64,000 nucleotides of DNA, taken from PALSA-607 sp036501485. Its GTDB lineage: Bacteria; Actinomycetota; Actinomycetes; Acidothermales; Acidothermaceae. Each line of letters begins with the position of its first letter. Positions within the stretch are counted from its first letter, which is position 1. The translations under genes were made by a program, and so were the position numbers. Positions 1 through 9,213 of the stretch are shown one piece after another. The notes under the pieces are model-generated. The model saw only the letters and a program-made list of their open reading frames with translations. It made no database searches and was not told where the DNA came from. The stretch is taken from assembly GCA_036501485.1 (NCBI GenBank), contig DASYAG010000056.1, positions 61,472 to 125,471 of the forward strand. The letters are read 5' to 3'.

Positions 1-1972
1 GTGTGACCAGAGCAATTATCCCAGCATCCGTGGGGCTGAGCAGCCGGCGTTCGCGAGCAAACGTCTCAATTGCCGCCCACTCGTCGGGAGGGACCGCCAT
101 TACCGCCGCTTGGAGCTGAATCCCGTCGTCGACTCGCTGCTGTACGCGTCCGGACCTTTTTGCCGACAGGACCTCGTCCGCAGCGACGAGCTCCTCAATC
201 CAGTCCTCCGGTACATCGACACGCATCGCCTGGACCGTGTTCCAGCATTGTTCGCGTTTGGCCCACTCGGTGACATTAGCCACGGGGCGCCCATCCGCGA
301 CGAGTACCTGCAGCACTTGCTCGGCTACGTCCACAGCGAATGTCTCAGTCGACTTCGAAATCGCTTGGCGTTGCCATACACCGTCGAAGTCGAACTCACC
401 GTTGCCAGCCTTGGCGACGCTGTCAGCGATCTTTGCAATGGTGTACGTGACAATGTTTGCCAAGTATCCACTCTGATACCACGCTTGCTTGGCAACGGCG
501 CTTCGGATTGAGTTGTACATGATGGCTTGCGCAACGAGCTGCTTGAAGTAGCTGTCGTTAATGGACTCGCTCGATGAGTCCCACCGCGCCGCCACATCGC
601 TCGCGAAGGCGACAAAGTTCTTTTGAGCACCTGCGCTTACCAGGTGGGGCTTGCGCGCCCACGAAACCGCATACTTGGCGGCGTCGGTCTTGGTGATGAC
701 TTGGTCTCGAGGGAAGGTCGCCGAGAACTTGTTCTCCTCCGCGGCGCTACCGGACTTGGTTTTCTCGTTCGCGTACTGACCTCGTGCGCGTTCGTAGAAC
801 CACTTACTCTGAAATGCCACACCTGGTTGCGCAGGGGTCAAAATCCGCCTTGACAGTTCCTCAAGGCGGATATGGAAAGGGCTGTTGGAGAAGAAGTCCG
901 CTTCATTAATTTTGTTCTGACTGTTGGCGAACCGAGAGATGTTGGGCACCAGCTCTTGGGCGTCCGCTGGCGACACCACAACTAACTTTGCCTGAACATG
1001 AGCGTCGTCGAACTGCGTCGCCTGCTTGTTGTCGCGGTGGGTGTAAAACAGCGAGGCCGTAGTCTGACCGCCGTTCACGATCTGTAGGTCGGTAACGCTG
1101 GTGATGGACTCCCCAGACAGCCCGACGGAAGTGGCTGTTGCGGTGATGCCGTTGTTATACGCAAGGAATCGGTCAGGTCTGGACATCAGCGTGTCTCGTA
1201 TACCCCGATTCACTTTGCCCCGATTGCTTAGGTAGGAGCGCACGTTTCCCTCAAGAAGGCGTCCGCCGTAGCGACCGTAGAGATCCGCCAAGAGCCGCGC
1301 AGGGAGCACACAAAGGTACGTCGTGGTGTCGCCGTCCGCGGATGCCGCTTTCAGTGCGGGCAAGCCGTCCGGCGCCCACTCGGTCAGATCGATCGTGAGC
1401 TCTTCGCGGCCGAGCGCCGACTCGAAGACACGGTGGAAGCGCTCGATGTCCCATACATGAAAGTCGACCGGTATTTCGTCTACGGAGTCGGAGGGGAAGT
1501 CCTTTGCCCGACTCGACAACGCCATGTTAGTAAGCAAATAGATGCGGTACCGAGTCACGGTCCGGCCCCGCCGACGGATCTCGTCGGCGAGTTGGTACTC
1601 CTCTGCGCTCTCCTCCCGTCCGATTTGGAACGAGCCGGCAAGGGATTCGTCGATGTAGTTCTGGACGGCTGAGAACTCGCGCTTGGCTTCAGCAGCGCTC
1701 AGCGTCGCGACCTCAGAGTCATCGTAAAAATGGACCACTGCGAGTGCTATCGAGTCGTCGGAGTCGTCCATGTCGTACGCGCTAACCGTGAGCCTCTTGT
1801 TTCGGCTGCCGCTCCCTATGAAATGCACAGGTGTGAGGTTGCCGACCTCCTCTGTTTCGACGAGCCGGTCGGTAACTTCAGTCAGATAGGCCGATTCGGT
1901 GAAGTCGTTGTCGAGCTCGGCTCGGGCACGCACTTCATTCATCAGCTCAGCGTAGAACTGCTGCCTATCCAT
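1..1972 (-). CDS. AIPR (abortive infection phage resistance) family protein, 3' end outside window
   Basis: The minus-strand frame is open from an ATG at 1972 to the window edge, giving at least 656 residues. Hallmark AIPR segments are visible: LLEGNVRSYLSNRGKVN at about residues 239-255, RFLAYNNGITATA at about 268-280 and DLQIVNGGQTTASL at about 295-308. The start overlaps the stop of the upstream DUF4420 gene by 8 bp, so this is the fourth gene of the ATPase-Z1-DUF4420-AIPR operon. AIPR proteins are known from phage-resistance and restriction-like loci; their biochemical role is unsettled. The C-terminus and anything downstream, possibly a methyltransferase, cannot be seen. The family call is strong, the function inferred. 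Confidence 0.93.
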   Translation of the reverse strand, partial: MDRQQFYAELMNEVRARAELDNDFTESAYLTEVTDRLVETEEVGNLTPVHFIGSGSRNKRLTVSAYDMDDSDDSIALAVVHFYDDSEVATLSAAEAKREFSAVQNYIDESLAGSFQIGREESAEEYQLADEIRRRGRTVTRYRIYLLTNMALSSRAKDFPSDSVDEIPVDFHVWDIERFHRVFESALGREELTIDLTEWAPDGLPALKAASADGDTTTYLCVLPARLLADLYGRYGGRLLEGNVRSYLSNRGKVNRGIRDTLMSRPDRFLAYNNGITATATSVGLSGESITSVTDLQIVNGGQTTASLFYTHRDNKQATQFDDAHVQAKLVVVSPADAQELVPNISRFANSQNKINEADFFSNSPFHIRLEELSRRILTPAQPGVAFQSKWFYERARGQYANEKTKSGSAAEENKFSATFPRDQVITKTDAAKYAVSWARKPHLVSAGAQKNFVAFASDVAARWDSSSESINDSYFKQLVAQAIMYNSIRSAVAKQAWYQSGYLANIVTYTIAKIADSVAKAGNGEFDFDGVWQRQAISKSTETFAVDVAEQVLQVLVADGRPVANVTEWAKREQCWNTVQAMRVDVPEDWIEELVAADEVLSAKRSGRVQQRVDDGIQLQAAVMAVPPDEWAAIETFARERRLLSPTDAGIIALVT

Positions 1973-2936
1973 CGACCTGGCTACCCCTGTGCGTGTAATC
2001 CGTCTCGAGGATGATGAACTGCGGCAGGCGCTGCACGTCGATCCGATAGCTGGTCCGGTCAATCGCGTCTGGAAGCGTTGAACGCCTCAGCGCGGGGAAG
2101 CTGTCGTTGACGTCGTACATGTGGAGCCGGCGCACGACAAACGTCTGCTCGGAGTACCAGTCGTCGTCCAAATCGACAAGAAGCCGAGCGAACCGGCGGT
2201 TGAACTCGGCCCGATCCGCTCCGTCTTGAATTCTTGTCCTGATTGATGCCACGAGGTCTGGCAGCGTGACTCCGTCGGCGTAGGAAGCAAGCTGCTCCAC
2301 CGTCACCACCGCGAGCCGGATATCCTTTCCGTCCAGCTGCCCTTCAGAACTGATTTCGATGTTCGTGCGGCCCGGCCTTAGAGATTTAACCTCGTATCGC
2401 AATCCTGGACTAGGGAACTGAAAGTCTTGGGAGCCGCCTAAGGGCCCGGACCAGGCGCGCGTGACCTCGTCGAGACCGTGGCCGTGTACCTCCGATTCGA
2501 ATCCAAACCAAAGCTCTGCAACCAACCCCCGCAGTGCAGCTTCCGAGAGCCGTCCCGCCTGCGCTGTAAGTAGCTCCTGCCACTCTGCGAGGGTTTGCAG
2601 AAAGACGGTGAGGGCATCTGCCTCGCTCGGCGCCTCTGCGCTCTTTGCCGCGAGCTCGGACACGAGCGAGACAAACGGATCTGTAAGTGCCAACACTTGC
2701 AACTCCAGTGTGAGCGTCCAACGGCCATCGGAAGCTCGCTGGCGTCGAGTCACCTCGATAGCATTCGTTACGTCGGGTACTCCCGGGCGTTCGGACACGA
2801 CCACCGCGAAATACGGACGCCCTACGGGACTAACACCGACGATCATCCGTAGTGGACTGCCAGCGTCTACTTCGCGTGACTCCGGCTCACCCCGAGCTAA
2901 CAGCGCACGCCAGCGATCTTCGACGTTCTCAGTCAT
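1965..2936 (-). CDS. PD-(D/E)XK motif protein (DUF4420 type)
   Basis: About 323 residues, a usual size for DUF4420. A PD-(D/E)XK nuclease core is seen near the middle: an Asp in the SQDFQFPSPG segment followed by EVKS (about residues 171, 182 and 184 from this start), preceded by a conserved LVAELWFG helix. I chose the ATG at 2936 because GAGGA lies 5 bases upstream; an ATG four codons earlier at 2948 has no clear ribosome site. The start overlaps the Z1 stop by 8 bp and the stop overlaps the AIPR start by 8 bp, so the genes are translationally coupled. Probably the nuclease subunit of the system; this is inferred from family and context. Confidence 0.92.
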   Translation of the reverse strand: MTENVEDRWRALLARGEPESREVDAGSPLRMIVGVSPVGRPYFAVVVSERPGVPDVTNAIEVTRRQRASDGRWTLTLELQVLALTDPFVSLVSELAAKSAEAPSEADALTVFLQTLAEWQELLTAQAGRLSEAALRGLVAELWFGFESEVHGHGLDEVTRAWSGPLGGSQDFQFPSPGLRYEVKSLRPGRTNIEISSEGQLDGKDIRLAVVTVEQLASYADGVTLPDLVASIRTRIQDGADRAEFNRRFARLLVDLDDDWYSEQTFVVRRLHMYDVNDSFPALRRSTLPDAIDRTSYRIDVQRLPQFIILETDYTHRGSQVDG

Positions 2937-5679
2937 CGAGATCCTCATCGTCGCTGTCCTTGAACTCTGACAGCCAGTTCTGTTGCGCGACGGTGTTGAT
3001 CAGATAGGTCACGTCGCCGCCGGCGTCGCGAACTTTCGTCGTATCACCTGGGATAGCTACCTTCAGTGCAACGACATAGTCGCTCTTGTCGATCGAGACG
3101 TGGTGATGCATGTCCACGTCGGATCCATCTTCGGGAGGTTCCGAAACGAGTGGATAGATGATCAATGCGGGACGGGCGAGATGCGGGTAGTAGATCCGCT
3201 CTGGCACACTCTTCTCCGGCTCTGCTGACCGGTACTGCTCCTCTGCGTGACTACGGACGGCAGGCTCCAACAGCTGGGCGAGATCGGTTGGTCCGGCCAA
3301 GCGCCGGCTGCTTCCCGACACCCGCAATGAGTCACCGTCGCGCCGGATGACACGGCGGGGGATCGGAAGTGCGCGTCCAGAACCTAGGGCGAGGGTGCGG
3401 TCCCTGCCCTTGGTCCCGTTCACAATCGCAATGTCCCACCGCGCGAGCTTTTCTGCCTTCGCGGACCTTGCCCACTTGCTGAGTGTGTCGCCGGAGAAGA
3501 ATGGGTCTGAAGGAGGGGCGAGTCGGCCGTATCGCGCCAAGAACTCGGCGACGAGTTCGCGGTCTACGGACTGCCACCGATGCCAGCCGGCCCGCGTAGC
3601 GTTGTAATCGGCATCGAGCTCGACCGCACCGATCAGCCATTCGAGATCGGCTCTATTCTGCGTGTGGTCGGGTTCAAGTGTGGTCGTTTCGAGGCGGCGG
3701 CCTGCCAGCCCAATGGTGCGGCTGGCCAGTTGGGCGTTCTTCATCTTGTTACGTGCCGTGATTAGGAGTGCGCCTGGGTGTTTCCTCACAGCGAGACCGA
3801 AATCTTCTGGCGTGAGGTTCTGGCGCAACATCAAGCGAAGGTCGGTCCTCAACTCATCGATGGAGTCCGACGAGAAGCGGTAGTTGTCAGCGGCATCGGC
3901 GTTGATCCAGATCCGGCAAAGGTCCTCGTACCCATCTCGGTATCCGAACCAGCGCCCCATCTGCATTAGCGTGTCCGAAGCAGTGACCCGGCGATAAAAA
4001 TAGCTCACACATAAGCCTTCGAGGGTCAGTCCTCGGCTGAGGACGTCACCACCCACGGCGATCATGCGGGCCGGCCGATCCCACTGAGCATCCTCCTCCG
4101 TCAACCGCTTGTCGGTATCGGAGTTGAAGAGTCTCACCCGGACGTCGGAAATGGCTTTTGGCAGTTGCTGCAGAACCTCGTCCCAGCCAAACGCGAGGCC
4201 AGAGTATTCAGTCTCGAATCGGTCTCGTAGCCGCAGAATGACCGAATGCTGTGTGCCCGTGTCGGCGTGGTGGAGCTCCACGGCCGATCTTGTCTTTCCG
4301 ACCGACTCCGTGAGAAACTCGAAGACTTGGCGCTGTACGGCCTTGAACCGGGAGACGTTGACGAGCATCGCGCGGGGCTTGTCAGTGTCACCGCGAAGAT
4401 CGCGAATCGCGTTGCTGAGCAGAAATGTGTCGACGGCGTCGGTGAGACTTGCTGGAAGCTGCACGACGCGAAGCTGCGATTTATGCCCGAGTGGGATCCA
4501 TTCTTCGACGTCGTCGAGGTCTGTAAGCGCGTCGGTGCGAACTTGCTCGGTCGTGCCAAACGTCCGTGCACTCCCAACGTAGTTCGACGGCGCTTCGAGC
4601 GAGTACACGAAGTCGCGGGGGAATAGGTCGTTTTCGACGCCATGATCGATGAAGATGTTCGCGAATGGCGTGGCGGTGAAAGCGACGTAGGAGCTGCGCG
4701 AGAACCGCGCCAACACGTCGCGAATTGCTTGGTTGATCGCAGTTGGGTCTGTCTCTGAGTTCGTATTGATGGATGCGTAATCGGACTCGTCGTCCAGCAT
4801 TAAGACAGGAACGGCAAGCTTTCCCCCAGATGCTTGGGCCTGCTCCCGGAGCCAGGCAAGGAGCGCAGCCAGTACGTGTTTGTTCTTCTTGACTACGAAC
4901 ACGTAGGGGTGTGTCGCATCCGTCTGGACTGTGATGTTCGAAGCTTCGTAGCTACTTTGCCTGAAGTCTCTTATTGCGGTCGTCATACCTGATGCCTGTG
5001 CAAGGTCTTTCCGGATCAGACCAACACCGATGTGCTTGCTTGGCGTCACATTGGCGCCTTTGCGTGGAATCACCTTCGACGAATCGCGTCCGATAAATGA
5101 CTCATCAACACGAGCCTGCGTCTGTTGGCGAAGCACTTCCGTGTTGCCTGCGAGGAGAATGAAGAGCCGAAACCCAGCGTCGGCCGCTTTGTTGAAGAGC
5201 CCTAGATATGTGCCGGTTTTGCCAGACTGGACATCTCCTAGGACTAGACCGCGGCGCGCCCAAGCACCCTTCTTCGCTGGGTCGCCGGTGAGATCGAGGA
5301 TCTTGTCCGTCAGCTCGTCGGTCTTGTCGATCACCTTTAAGGATCGTCCTTGTTTGACGAGCAGCTGCTTAAAGGCCAGCCACCGGCCCCAATCGATGTC
5401 TCGCTTGCGCGCCTCGAGCCAAGGCTCGTAGTCGCGAGACGTGATGACGGACCCGAGGTCCACGTCGATAGCAAGTCGCTCCATAAGGCGTCGAGCCACT
5501 GTTTCGAGATCTGGCTCTGCCAGAGCCTGACCCTGCAGGCCGTTAAATCTGCGGAGGCGATCGAGTAGCTCTGGTTCGTCGATCCGCTGATCCTGCATCG
5601 AGACGGTGACGAACTGCTCAAGCAGCAACATCGCCTTCTTGCGTTCAGTGGGGTCTATCGGCTCGATCAGGTCGCGCAT
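2929..5679 (-). CDS. Z1 domain-containing superfamily-2 helicase-like ATPase
   Basis: 916 residues, full length for Z1 proteins. Walker A is GDVQSGKT at about residues 148-155, with Walker B VLMLDDESD at 292-300 and the motif AFTATPFA at 333-340. The C-terminal helicase half shows VGGDVLSRGLTLEGL followed by LMQMGRWFGYR, the Z1 signature. A strong ribosome site (AGGGAGG, 7 bases) precedes the ATG. The start lies inside the end of the ATPase gene (35-bp overlap). Z1 enzymes are the motor of MORC-ATPase/DUF4420/AIPR loci, thought to act on DNA; no activity can be read from sequence beyond NTP binding. Confidence 0.95.
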   Translation of the reverse strand: MRDLIEPIDPTERKKAMLLLEQFVTVSMQDQRIDEPELLDRLRRFNGLQGQALAEPDLETVARRLMERLAIDVDLGSVITSRDYEPWLEARKRDIDWGRWLAFKQLLVKQGRSLKVIDKTDELTDKILDLTGDPAKKGAWARRGLVLGDVQSGKTGTYLGLFNKAADAGFRLFILLAGNTEVLRQQTQARVDESFIGRDSSKVIPRKGANVTPSKHIGVGLIRKDLAQASGMTTAIRDFRQSSYEASNITVQTDATHPYVFVVKKNKHVLAALLAWLREQAQASGGKLAVPVLMLDDESDYASINTNSETDPTAINQAIRDVLARFSRSSYVAFTATPFANIFIDHGVENDLFPRDFVYSLEAPSNYVGSARTFGTTEQVRTDALTDLDDVEEWIPLGHKSQLRVVQLPASLTDAVDTFLLSNAIRDLRGDTDKPRAMLVNVSRFKAVQRQVFEFLTESVGKTRSAVELHHADTGTQHSVILRLRDRFETEYSGLAFGWDEVLQQLPKAISDVRVRLFNSDTDKRLTEEDAQWDRPARMIAVGGDVLSRGLTLEGLCVSYFYRRVTASDTLMQMGRWFGYRDGYEDLCRIWINADAADNYRFSSDSIDELRTDLRLMLRQNLTPEDFGLAVRKHPGALLITARNKMKNAQLASRTIGLAGRRLETTTLEPDHTQNRADLEWLIGAVELDADYNATRAGWHRWQSVDRELVAEFLARYGRLAPPSDPFFSGDTLSKWARSAKAEKLARWDIAIVNGTKGRDRTLALGSGRALPIPRRVIRRDGDSLRVSGSSRRLAGPTDLAQLLEPAVRSHAEEQYRSAEPEKSVPERIYYPHLARPALIIYPLVSEPPEDGSDVDMHHHVSIDKSDYVVALKVAIPGDTTKVRDAGGDVTYLINTVAQQNWLSEFKDSDDEDLDD

Positions 5680-7129
5680 CGACTACCTCCCTTAGGAACG
5701 ACTCTAGATCCTTCATGCCGCTGAAGGGCTCGATGTGCGCTAGGCGCTCGGCAACCAGCTCAACGCTCCCGGTCATCGAGTCGTAGAAGGTGTTTGCCAG
5801 CTCCACCAACTGCTGAGGCTCGACCGTCGGCGGTGTGTGCCTGCGATCGCTGCCTAGACGGCTGTAGGCGTCCTCAACAGGAAACGTCGCTTCAAGTGCG
5901 CGAAGAAGGCGTAACACCGCCGACCGACTTCGATCATCGAGCAATTCCGAGAACGCAACGACGAGCGGGTGGTTGAGGTTGATTTCGTAGCGGAAGGTCT
6001 CACGATCCTCGATCAGGATCCATAGCCTGTCGACCTTGTCGCTGGTGAGCGTTCGGCCTCGGTATTGGTATACGCGCCGGCTGGGCCGGACAATCCGACT
6101 AGCGATTTGCAGTAGCCGGCGTCTCACCTCCGGCGGCGGCGAGGCGGAAGACTTCTTGATGTCCAGTGCCCAGAGATGGTCAAGTGCGTTCGGTATGTCA
6201 ACTTGAACGCGTGCGAGCTTGCCAAGCTCGTCCTTTGGAATGATCCGAAACCACGTCCCCCACAAAACAAGTCGGCCAGCTCGATAGATGTAAAAGCCTT
6301 GGGAGTCGCGCAATGTGCCTGCAACTTGAGCGGCATCCCGGTCTGCAGCGCGAAGTTTGTTTATGTAGGGGAGGGTGTACGGCTGGATAGTCACCCATGA
6401 GCCTTCGACCTTCATTCTTTCGAGCTGTCCCCGCTGGGTCCCGCGGTGCTCCGTCAGAAAGGGGTCGATCCGGGGCACTTGGGCCCCGTTTATCCGCAGG
6501 ACCAGCGGGTTGCTTAGGGGTGGCATTGTCGAACCCGTGAATCGATGGAAGACCAGTCCAAGGTGACCCCGAACCCGATCCATAAGTTCGTCCAGCTGCT
6601 CCTCAACAAGATTGGGGGCGGCGTGGAGTTGGTCCAGCCTCTCCCAGAGCACGAGCGTTCCGTGATCGTGCGAGTCAAGAGACTCGATCCAAGGCAGGGA
6701 GCGGATCTCTCGGTTGTCTAACAGCTGCAAAGACCACTTGCCGGTGTTCGCGAGATGATCAAGATCCCAGCGGACTCCGCCCAGAGCCTCCCCTTGCTTC
6801 GCGGCTACCGTGAGAGACCTTGCTTGTGACAAGCTCGCGGTCTTTAGCCCTAAGCCGAAGCGACCGAGATCGTGCGGCTGCCGCGTGTAAGAGGGAGGCC
6901 GTCCGGCGAGCCTCATCGCATCGAGGAGTGCCTGTCGGTCCATCCCCGACCCATTGTCGATGATGGCGATTCGGGCTTCGGGAGTTGCTGTAAATCGAAC
7001 GTCGACCTGATCGCTCGCCGCGGTTATTGAGTTGTCGATAACGTCGGCGATCGCGGTCTCCAGCGTGTATCCGACCGCGCGCATCGATTCCATAAGTTGC
7101 GGGTCGGGCGCGAGTTCCCTGTCCTTCAA
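5645..7129 (-). CDS. MORC/MutL-like GHKL ATPase of restriction-like system
   Basis: About 494 residues from a TTG at 7129. The GHKL ATP-binding motifs are complete: IADVIDNSI (N box, residues 28-35), IIDNGSGMD (56-64) and GRFGLGLKTAS (89-99). The opening ELAPDPQLMESMRAVGYTLE is how proteins of this family usually begin. The TTG is preceded by a GGGGAGGGG run 4 bases away. The same frame stays open to 7432 and encodes a Cys-rich stretch, so a longer protein is possible. It is the first gene of the operon; family members act as ATP-driven clamps with the Z1 motor and the nuclease. The family is clear, the start moderately sure. Confidence 0.9.
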   Translation of the reverse strand: MKDRELAPDPQLMESMRAVGYTLETAIADVIDNSITAASDQVDVRFTATPEARIAIIDNGSGMDRQALLDAMRLAGRPPSYTRQPHDLGRFGLGLKTASLSQARSLTVAAKQGEALGGVRWDLDHLANTGKWSLQLLDNREIRSLPWIESLDSHDHGTLVLWERLDQLHAAPNLVEEQLDELMDRVRGHLGLVFHRFTGSTMPPLSNPLVLRINGAQVPRIDPFLTEHRGTQRGQLERMKVEGSWVTIQPYTLPYINKLRAADRDAAQVAGTLRDSQGFYIYRAGRLVLWGTWFRIIPKDELGKLARVQVDIPNALDHLWALDIKKSSASPPPEVRRRLLQIASRIVRPSRRVYQYRGRTLTSDKVDRLWILIEDRETFRYEINLNHPLVVAFSELLDDRSRSAVLRLLRALEATFPVEDAYSRLGSDRRHTPPTVEPQQLVELANTFYDSMTGSVELVAERLAHIEPFSGMKDLESFLREVVDARPDRADRPH

Positions 7130-7455
7130 GGCCCCTCCCCGCTGGGCGCGCACCAACCAGTCCGCGCACAGGGTACGGCGACATCCTCGGTCCTTGCAGC
7201 ATTTCTCGGCGCACGCGCTGACCTGACCGCAGGTGGGCTCGCCATCAGGGTCCCGACCCGTTGGGCGGGTCGGTGGTGATGGCGCCAGCGAGTGCCGGCC
7301 CCCGAGGGCCGGCCGAGGCGACGCAAACGGCATAACACTCAGCAATTCTCGCCGATGTGCACAAGCCTTGAGCGTCCAGGGCGCGCCCCCGCAAAGACCA
7401 GTATCCTCTCGTGTCGCTGGACAACGAACCAACGATCAAGACGGCTGGAGGTCGT
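7130..7455. other. Divergent intergenic region between the ATPase operon and the zinc-ribbon gene
   Basis: About 326 bases between the preferred starts of two diverging genes; it should hold both promoters. I see no convincing -35/-10 pair. The minus-strand frame of the ATPase remains open across much of it and encodes a cluster of six cysteines within about 30 codons, so part may be coding. A GC-rich palindrome (CCGGCCCCCGAGGGCCGG) lies near 7300-7320. Confidence 0.4.
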
Positions 7456-8280
7456 GTGATCAGTTGTGAGTCCTGTGGCTCGGACGACCTTCGACTCGTT
7501 GCTCTGTTGCCTGACGGACGCCGCCAGGTCAAGTGCGATGCATGCGGTCACTCATGGGTCCGTGGCGAGGCAAGAGCATCCCCGAGGCCGATAAGCACAT
7601 TTGAAGAGGCGCGGACGCGTTTCCCCGGACCAAAGAACGTGGATCCGCAGAGGCTTGCGTACGTCGCCGAGTTGAAGGCCAAGTTCCTACGCCGGCACCC
7701 CGATCCCCAGCCCGCCGTCGGCCCATATTGGGCTCGTTATCAGATGGTTTTTAGCGAGGAGGGTTTGCGGACCGGAGCTCCCCAGGACCTCAAGGATTTC
7801 GCTAACTCCGACGTTGGAGCGCGGCCCGGAAACATGTCGGTTTTCAACCGGGCGTGGAACGATCTAGGTGCTGAGGTTGCCGCCAACCGCACTCGAGCTA
7901 CGATCAAATATCTGCTCTACGGCCCTGCGAGTCGGCCCCTCGAGGATCGCCTGACGGACTTGATCGAGGAACGCCACGGACTTGGGATGACGGGATTCAA
8001 GGAGTCCCTGCTGACGAAGGTGCTTTGCGTCATGCAACCCGACCGCTTTCTTCCGATCCTGACTTACAGCAGTCCGAACCACGGGAAGAAGGAGGTAGCA
8101 AAGCTTGTCTATGACCTGGATCTTCCTGATGGCGCTCGCGTCCAATGGACAATCGGCAGGTTGATCCTGTGGAGCAACGATGTTTTGCTCACTCTCGCCG
8201 GCGACGGTTTTGCGCATATGCAGCACGTGTCACAGTTCCTGTGGGACACCGCCAAGAGCGCAGAATCTCAGGCGATATGA
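7456..8280 (+). CDS. Zinc-ribbon protein of unknown function
   Basis: 274 residues from a GTG at 7456, chosen because GGAGG lies 4 bases upstream; an in-frame GTG at 7411 lacks a ribosome site. An N-terminal zinc ribbon is seen: C4-x2-C7 and C27-DA-C30 followed by GHSW. The rest is soluble, with a helical segment GMTGFKESLLTKVLCVMQPDRF that I do not recognise securely. The CxxCGHSW signature recurs in the protein at 11994-13055. It diverges from the ATPase operon and converges on the gene ending at 8296. Possibly a nucleic-acid-binding component of the local defence cluster; this is inference from context. Confidence 0.75.
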   Translation: MISCESCGSDDLRLVALLPDGRRQVKCDACGHSWVRGEARASPRPISTFEEARTRFPGPKNVDPQRLAYVAELKAKFLRRHPDPQPAVGPYWARYQMVFSEEGLRTGAPQDLKDFANSDVGARPGNMSVFNRAWNDLGAEVAANRTRATIKYLLYGPASRPLEDRLTDLIEERHGLGMTGFKESLLTKVLCVMQPDRFLPILTYSSPNHGKKEVAKLVYDLDLPDGARVQWTIGRLILWSNDVLLTLAGDGFAHMQHVSQFLWDTAKSAESQAI

Positions 8281-8295
8281 CGCAATCGGGAACCC

Positions 8296-9144
8296 CTAGG
8301 TTCCAGGGAGATGATGGCGGTGGTGTCCCGCGAACCAAAGCCCGGTGACGCGTGACCGCCTATACGTCCCAAGCCATCCGACTGGTCGAACGACAACGTC
8401 GACATGCCACGAGTGATCGACGGTGGCGGGCAGCAAGTTCCCCTGCACGACAAGTTCCCGGTACCATCCGATCATCGACTCGCACACGAGCACGGCGCGG
8501 CGCTGACTGCCGTCTGCGTGAACGAGCGCAGCGTTGCCTCTCGTCGGCCGCAACGGACCACTGCTGTGCATTGACAAGTGCAGCGGGTCCGTACCGCCGG
8601 TCCTGAACGGGACGGGACCTCCGAATGCTTCGGCCCGCGCTCTTGTGGCATCGAGCCACCCACGGTCTACGTTTACTTTCTCGCCTCGATCGACGTAGCC
8701 AGTGAATGTAGCCATGTCCGCGTCGTGCGAGATCCATGGCGTTGTCCAAAGCCAACCAGCGAACCAATCGAGTTGTCCGTCAGCGTCCCAGATCTGCGAG
8801 AGTAACTGGAGCCGCGGGTCATCAACGGGCTTGCCGGAGTCGTACCACCAGCGAAGTCCGAGGTCAGGTCGCGCCCAGCCAAACGAGTAGATGAGCAAAT
8901 ACAACAGCGACTCCCAGTAGGACACTGCCGACTCATTCGAGTCGCCGGCCCGAGGTGGGGCCGGGATCCGTTCGTGCGTCAACGGAGAAGCCAACGCCCT
9001 GAATATCCAGGGGATGGCGAACCCCCATTCCCATTGCTCGCCGGTTGCGTCGTATGAGCTCGGGTGGCCCTTGAGCGACACCCAATGATCAGACCGCACG
9101 CGTTCGATGCGGAAACTTCCCGCCGATTGGCCGTCGTCGTCCAT
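8296..9144 (-). CDS. Hypothetical protein, tryptophan-rich
   Basis: 282 residues with a good ribosome site (AAAGGTGA, 8 bases before the ATG). No family recognised. It is soluble, with many Trp residues and segments such as YWESLLYLLIYSFGWARPDLGLR in the middle; there is no signal peptide or clear membrane segment. It lies between the zinc-ribbon gene (convergent, 15-bp gap) and the PD-(D/E)XK-like gene (same strand, 69-bp gap). It probably forms a unit with the nuclease-like gene upstream, which is transcribed toward it. Confidence 0.65.
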   Translation of the reverse strand: MDDDGQSAGSFRIERVRSDHWVSLKGHPSSYDATGEQWEWGFAIPWIFRALASPLTHERIPAPPRAGDSNESAVSYWESLLYLLIYSFGWARPDLGLRWWYDSGKPVDDPRLQLLSQIWDADGQLDWFAGWLWTTPWISHDADMATFTGYVDRGEKVNVDRGWLDATRARAEAFGGPVPFRTGGTDPLHLSMHSSGPLRPTRGNAALVHADGSQRRAVLVCESMIGWYRELVVQGNLLPATVDHSWHVDVVVRPVGWLGTYRRSRVTGLWFAGHHRHHLPGT

Positions 9145-9213
9145 CGCCAGTCACCTTTCGCTGTTTGAGCGTTGTCGTTCGATGTCGTTGCAGTAGTCGA
9201 TTTGGAGTTAGTG

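Noticed and set aside
110..511. 133-codon plus-strand frame at the left edge
   Set aside because: Antisense to the AIPR gene, whose minus-strand frame is open to the edge and carries the family motifs.
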